DNA of 15,340 nt from positions 1-15,340 of the forward strand of contig DEAA01000001.1 in assembly GCA_002346545.1 (NCBI GenBank). The letters are read 5' to 3'. The DNA is from Acidobacteria bacterium UBA2994 (lineage in GTDB: Bacteria; Acidobacteriota; Vicinamibacteria; Vicinamibacterales; UBA8438). Positions 14,443-15,340 of the stretch are shown one piece after another. Position 1 is the first letter of the stretch; every line of letters begins with the position of its first letter. The notes beneath the pieces are model-generated. The model did not search any database and was not told the origin of the DNA. It saw only the letters and a program-made list of their open reading frames with translations. Position numbers and translations under genes: made by a program.

Positions 14443-14733
14443 ATGAAGTTTCTAGTCAGCTGGACCAGTGCCCCCGGAGTTCGAGAGGAAGGCTACAAAG
14501 GTTTTGCTCAAATGTCTGACGCGGACCATGCTGCTGATCATGCCGGCGTGACCATCATCGGCCGATGGCACAATCTTGGCCAGGGATCTGGCCTCGCAAT
14601 TTGCGAGAGCGATGATGCCGCAGCGGTGCATGCATGGGCATTCAACTGGAACAAAATCCTGGACATTGACGTCGCTCCGGTGCTCGACGATGACGAGGCC
14701 AGAGCTGTCGTGAAGGCCGGGCTGGGACTCTAG
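14443..14733 (+). CDS. DUF3303-family small protein
   Basis: This 96-aa cytoplasmic protein has an excellent ribosome site (AAGGAGG, 14431-14437) 5 nt before its ATG. It opens with MKFLVSWTSAPG, then GVTIIGRWHNLGQGSGLAICESDD (about 35-58) and a helix with W65 and W69 before DVAPVLDDDEA (76-86). That order (M-x-F-x-V-x-W start, G-R-W-H, ending in P-V-x-D-D-E) is the pattern I know from DUF3303, a small ferredoxin-like fold of unknown function related in shape to dimeric alpha-beta barrel proteins. It contains no metal or cofactor motif beyond scattered His residues (H29, H33, H43, H63). It is followed, across a strong hairpin, by another small ferredoxin-fold gene, suggesting a functional pair. 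Function unknown. Confidence 0.75.
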   Translation: MKFLVSWTSAPGVREEGYKGFAQMSDADHAADHAGVTIIGRWHNLGQGSGLAICESDDAAAVHAWAFNWNKILDIDVAPVLDDDEARAVVKAGLGL

Positions 14734-14779
14734 CAAATCACCCTGTCGCGAGAGTCGACGGTCCACGGTAAACGTAGCA

Positions 14780-14819
14780 GCGTTAGGGGGAGGGGGTATC
14801 GGCTCCCTCCCCTCAACGC
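14780..14819 (+). terminator. Long hairpin between the two small genes
   Basis: The arms 14780-14796 and 14803-14819 can pair over 17 positions with one A-C mismatch and two G-U pairs, closing a 6-nt loop. The outer GCGTT/AACGC and inner G-run/C-run segments pair perfectly or by wobble. It lies 46 nt after the DUF3303 stop. The downstream sequence is A-rich rather than T-rich, so it could be an imperfect terminator, a transcript-end stabiliser or a processing site. Confidence 0.45.
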
Positions 14820-14909
14820 CATCGAAAAAGAGCATTGTGTGCCCGCAGAGCGTCAAGGCCTAACGCCTGGTTCTCTAATGAGACAAGGCACACACACGGC
14901 GGAGGGAAC

Positions 14910-15278
14910 ATGAGCGAACAGCTCCAACTCGTCTATGAATTGAACATCATTCCCGGTAAGGCAGAAGAAGTGCGAGAGCTCGCTCGGGACATGGTTGCGT
15001 TCAATGATGAAGGCGAGCCCGGTACTCTCAGGTACAACGTCTATGTGAACGATGATGAAACGCGCGTAACCTTTTTAGAGGCCTTCCTTGATTCAGAAGC
15101 CTGCCGTGTTCATGGCGAAAGATTCGCCGGCGGGCAGTTCGTTGGGAAGGTGCTTGAACGCACCGATGGTGGGCGACTGTGCGTCTTTGGCCCAGCGTCA
15201 AAGAACTTCAAGGACTGGGCTGCTGAGGCAGGGTTTGAGGTCGAATATTTTGGTCTTGTGGGTGGCTTTCATCACTGA
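14910..15278 (+). CDS. Antibiotic biosynthesis monooxygenase (ABM) fold protein
   Basis: This 122-aa protein has GGAGGG (14901-14906) just upstream of its ATG. It shows the ABM-like dimeric alpha-beta barrel pattern: a first strand QLQLVYELNIIPGKAEEVRELARDMV (about residues 5-29), then EPGTLRYNVYVNDDETRVTFLEAFLDSEACRVHGE (about 36-70), which is the Glu-Pro-Gly-x-x-x-Tyr and F-x-E-x-F-x-D-x-x-A-x-x-x-H core of the family. A final strand follows near 107-115. Relatives include cofactor-free quinol monooxygenases such as YgiN, but many members have other or unknown roles, so monooxygenase activity is not assured. It is longer than the roughly 100-aa minimal domain. A TCTAAT at 14874-14879 could be a -10 box, but no -35 accompanies it. 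Confidence 0.8.
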   Translation: MSEQLQLVYELNIIPGKAEEVRELARDMVAFNDEGEPGTLRYNVYVNDDETRVTFLEAFLDSEACRVHGERFAGGQFVGKVLERTDGGRLCVFGPASKNFKDWAAEAGFEVEYFGLVGGFHH

Positions 15279-15281
15279 GGA

Positions 15282-15301
15282 GGAACCGCATTCCGTTTTT
15301 T
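15282..15301 (+). terminator. Weak terminator-like element after the ABM gene
   Basis: A 4-bp stem (GGAA 15282-15285, TTCC 15291-15294) is followed after one base by six T residues (15296-15301), only a few bases past the stop codon. The stem is too short for confidence. Confidence 0.25.
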
Positions 15302-15340
15302 GGTGCATCCGTGTTGGTTTTCAGTGGCCATGAGTTGGGT

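Noticed and set aside
15330..15340. ATG at 15330 as the start of another gene
   Set aside because: Only three codons lie in the window and no ribosome binding site precedes it.
1..15340. CRISPR array, insertion sequence, tRNA or rRNA
   Set aside because: No regularly spaced repeats, transposase-like frames, terminal inverted repeats, cloverleaf-like segments or rRNA-like sequence were seen.

Overview
This is a GC-rich window (low to mid 60s percent GC by eye) densely packed with bacterial genes for secreted enzymes. Almost every protein starts with a Sec or Tat signal. Most belong to paralogous families (small PQQ dehydrogenases without a haem domain, cytochrome c/copper-monooxygenase-like proteins, uncharacterised secreted partners) that I associate with Acidobacteriota, particularly Vicinamibacteria-like soil or marine lineages. 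That placement is inferred from family content; there is no rRNA or marker gene here. I see no mobile element, tRNA, rRNA or CRISPR array.

Layout. Positions 1-308 hold no convincing gene. On the minus strand, three PQQ-dependent beta-propeller dehydrogenases form a unit transcribed leftward: 5790-3865 (641 aa), 3802-2081 (573 aa) and 2075-309 (588 aa). All three have signal peptides, lack a fused cytochrome c domain and carry a W-D-x-D motif at the catalytic Asp. A divergent promoter region (about 5791-5942) separates them from a rightward pair: a CxxCH cytochrome fused to a copper type II monooxygenase-like region (5943-7367), and a conserved secreted protein of unknown function (7357-8313) whose start overlaps the end of the first gene. 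A small secreted lipocalin-like protein lies convergently on the minus strand (8297-8845).

From 8911 a second rightward unit begins at a perfect TATAAT box only 6 bp before the ATG, so the transcript is probably leaderless. It encodes a Tat-exported PhoD-like phosphatase (8911-10554), an epoxide-hydrolase-type alpha/beta hydrolase (10579-11577) and a mandelate racemase-like enolase-superfamily enzyme (11580-12671). The last has the whole mandelate racemase active site at a constant numbering offset, except that the second Lys of the KxK motif is Arg. A secreted protein of unknown function (12750-13760) follows, probably from its own promoter. After a 682-bp non-coding stretch with hairpins come two small cytoplasmic genes of less GC-rich composition: a DUF3303 protein (14443-14733) and an antibiotic-biosynthesis-monooxygenase-fold protein (14910-15278), with a strong hairpin between them.

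How they may work together (inference). The left half looks like periplasmic oxidation: PQQ dehydrogenases passing electrons to a separate cytochrome c, next to a haem/copper protein. The right unit could process epoxide, phosphoester or alpha-hydroxy-acid substrates. A route from epoxide to diol to hydroxy acid to racemised hydroxy acid is a testable but speculative reading.
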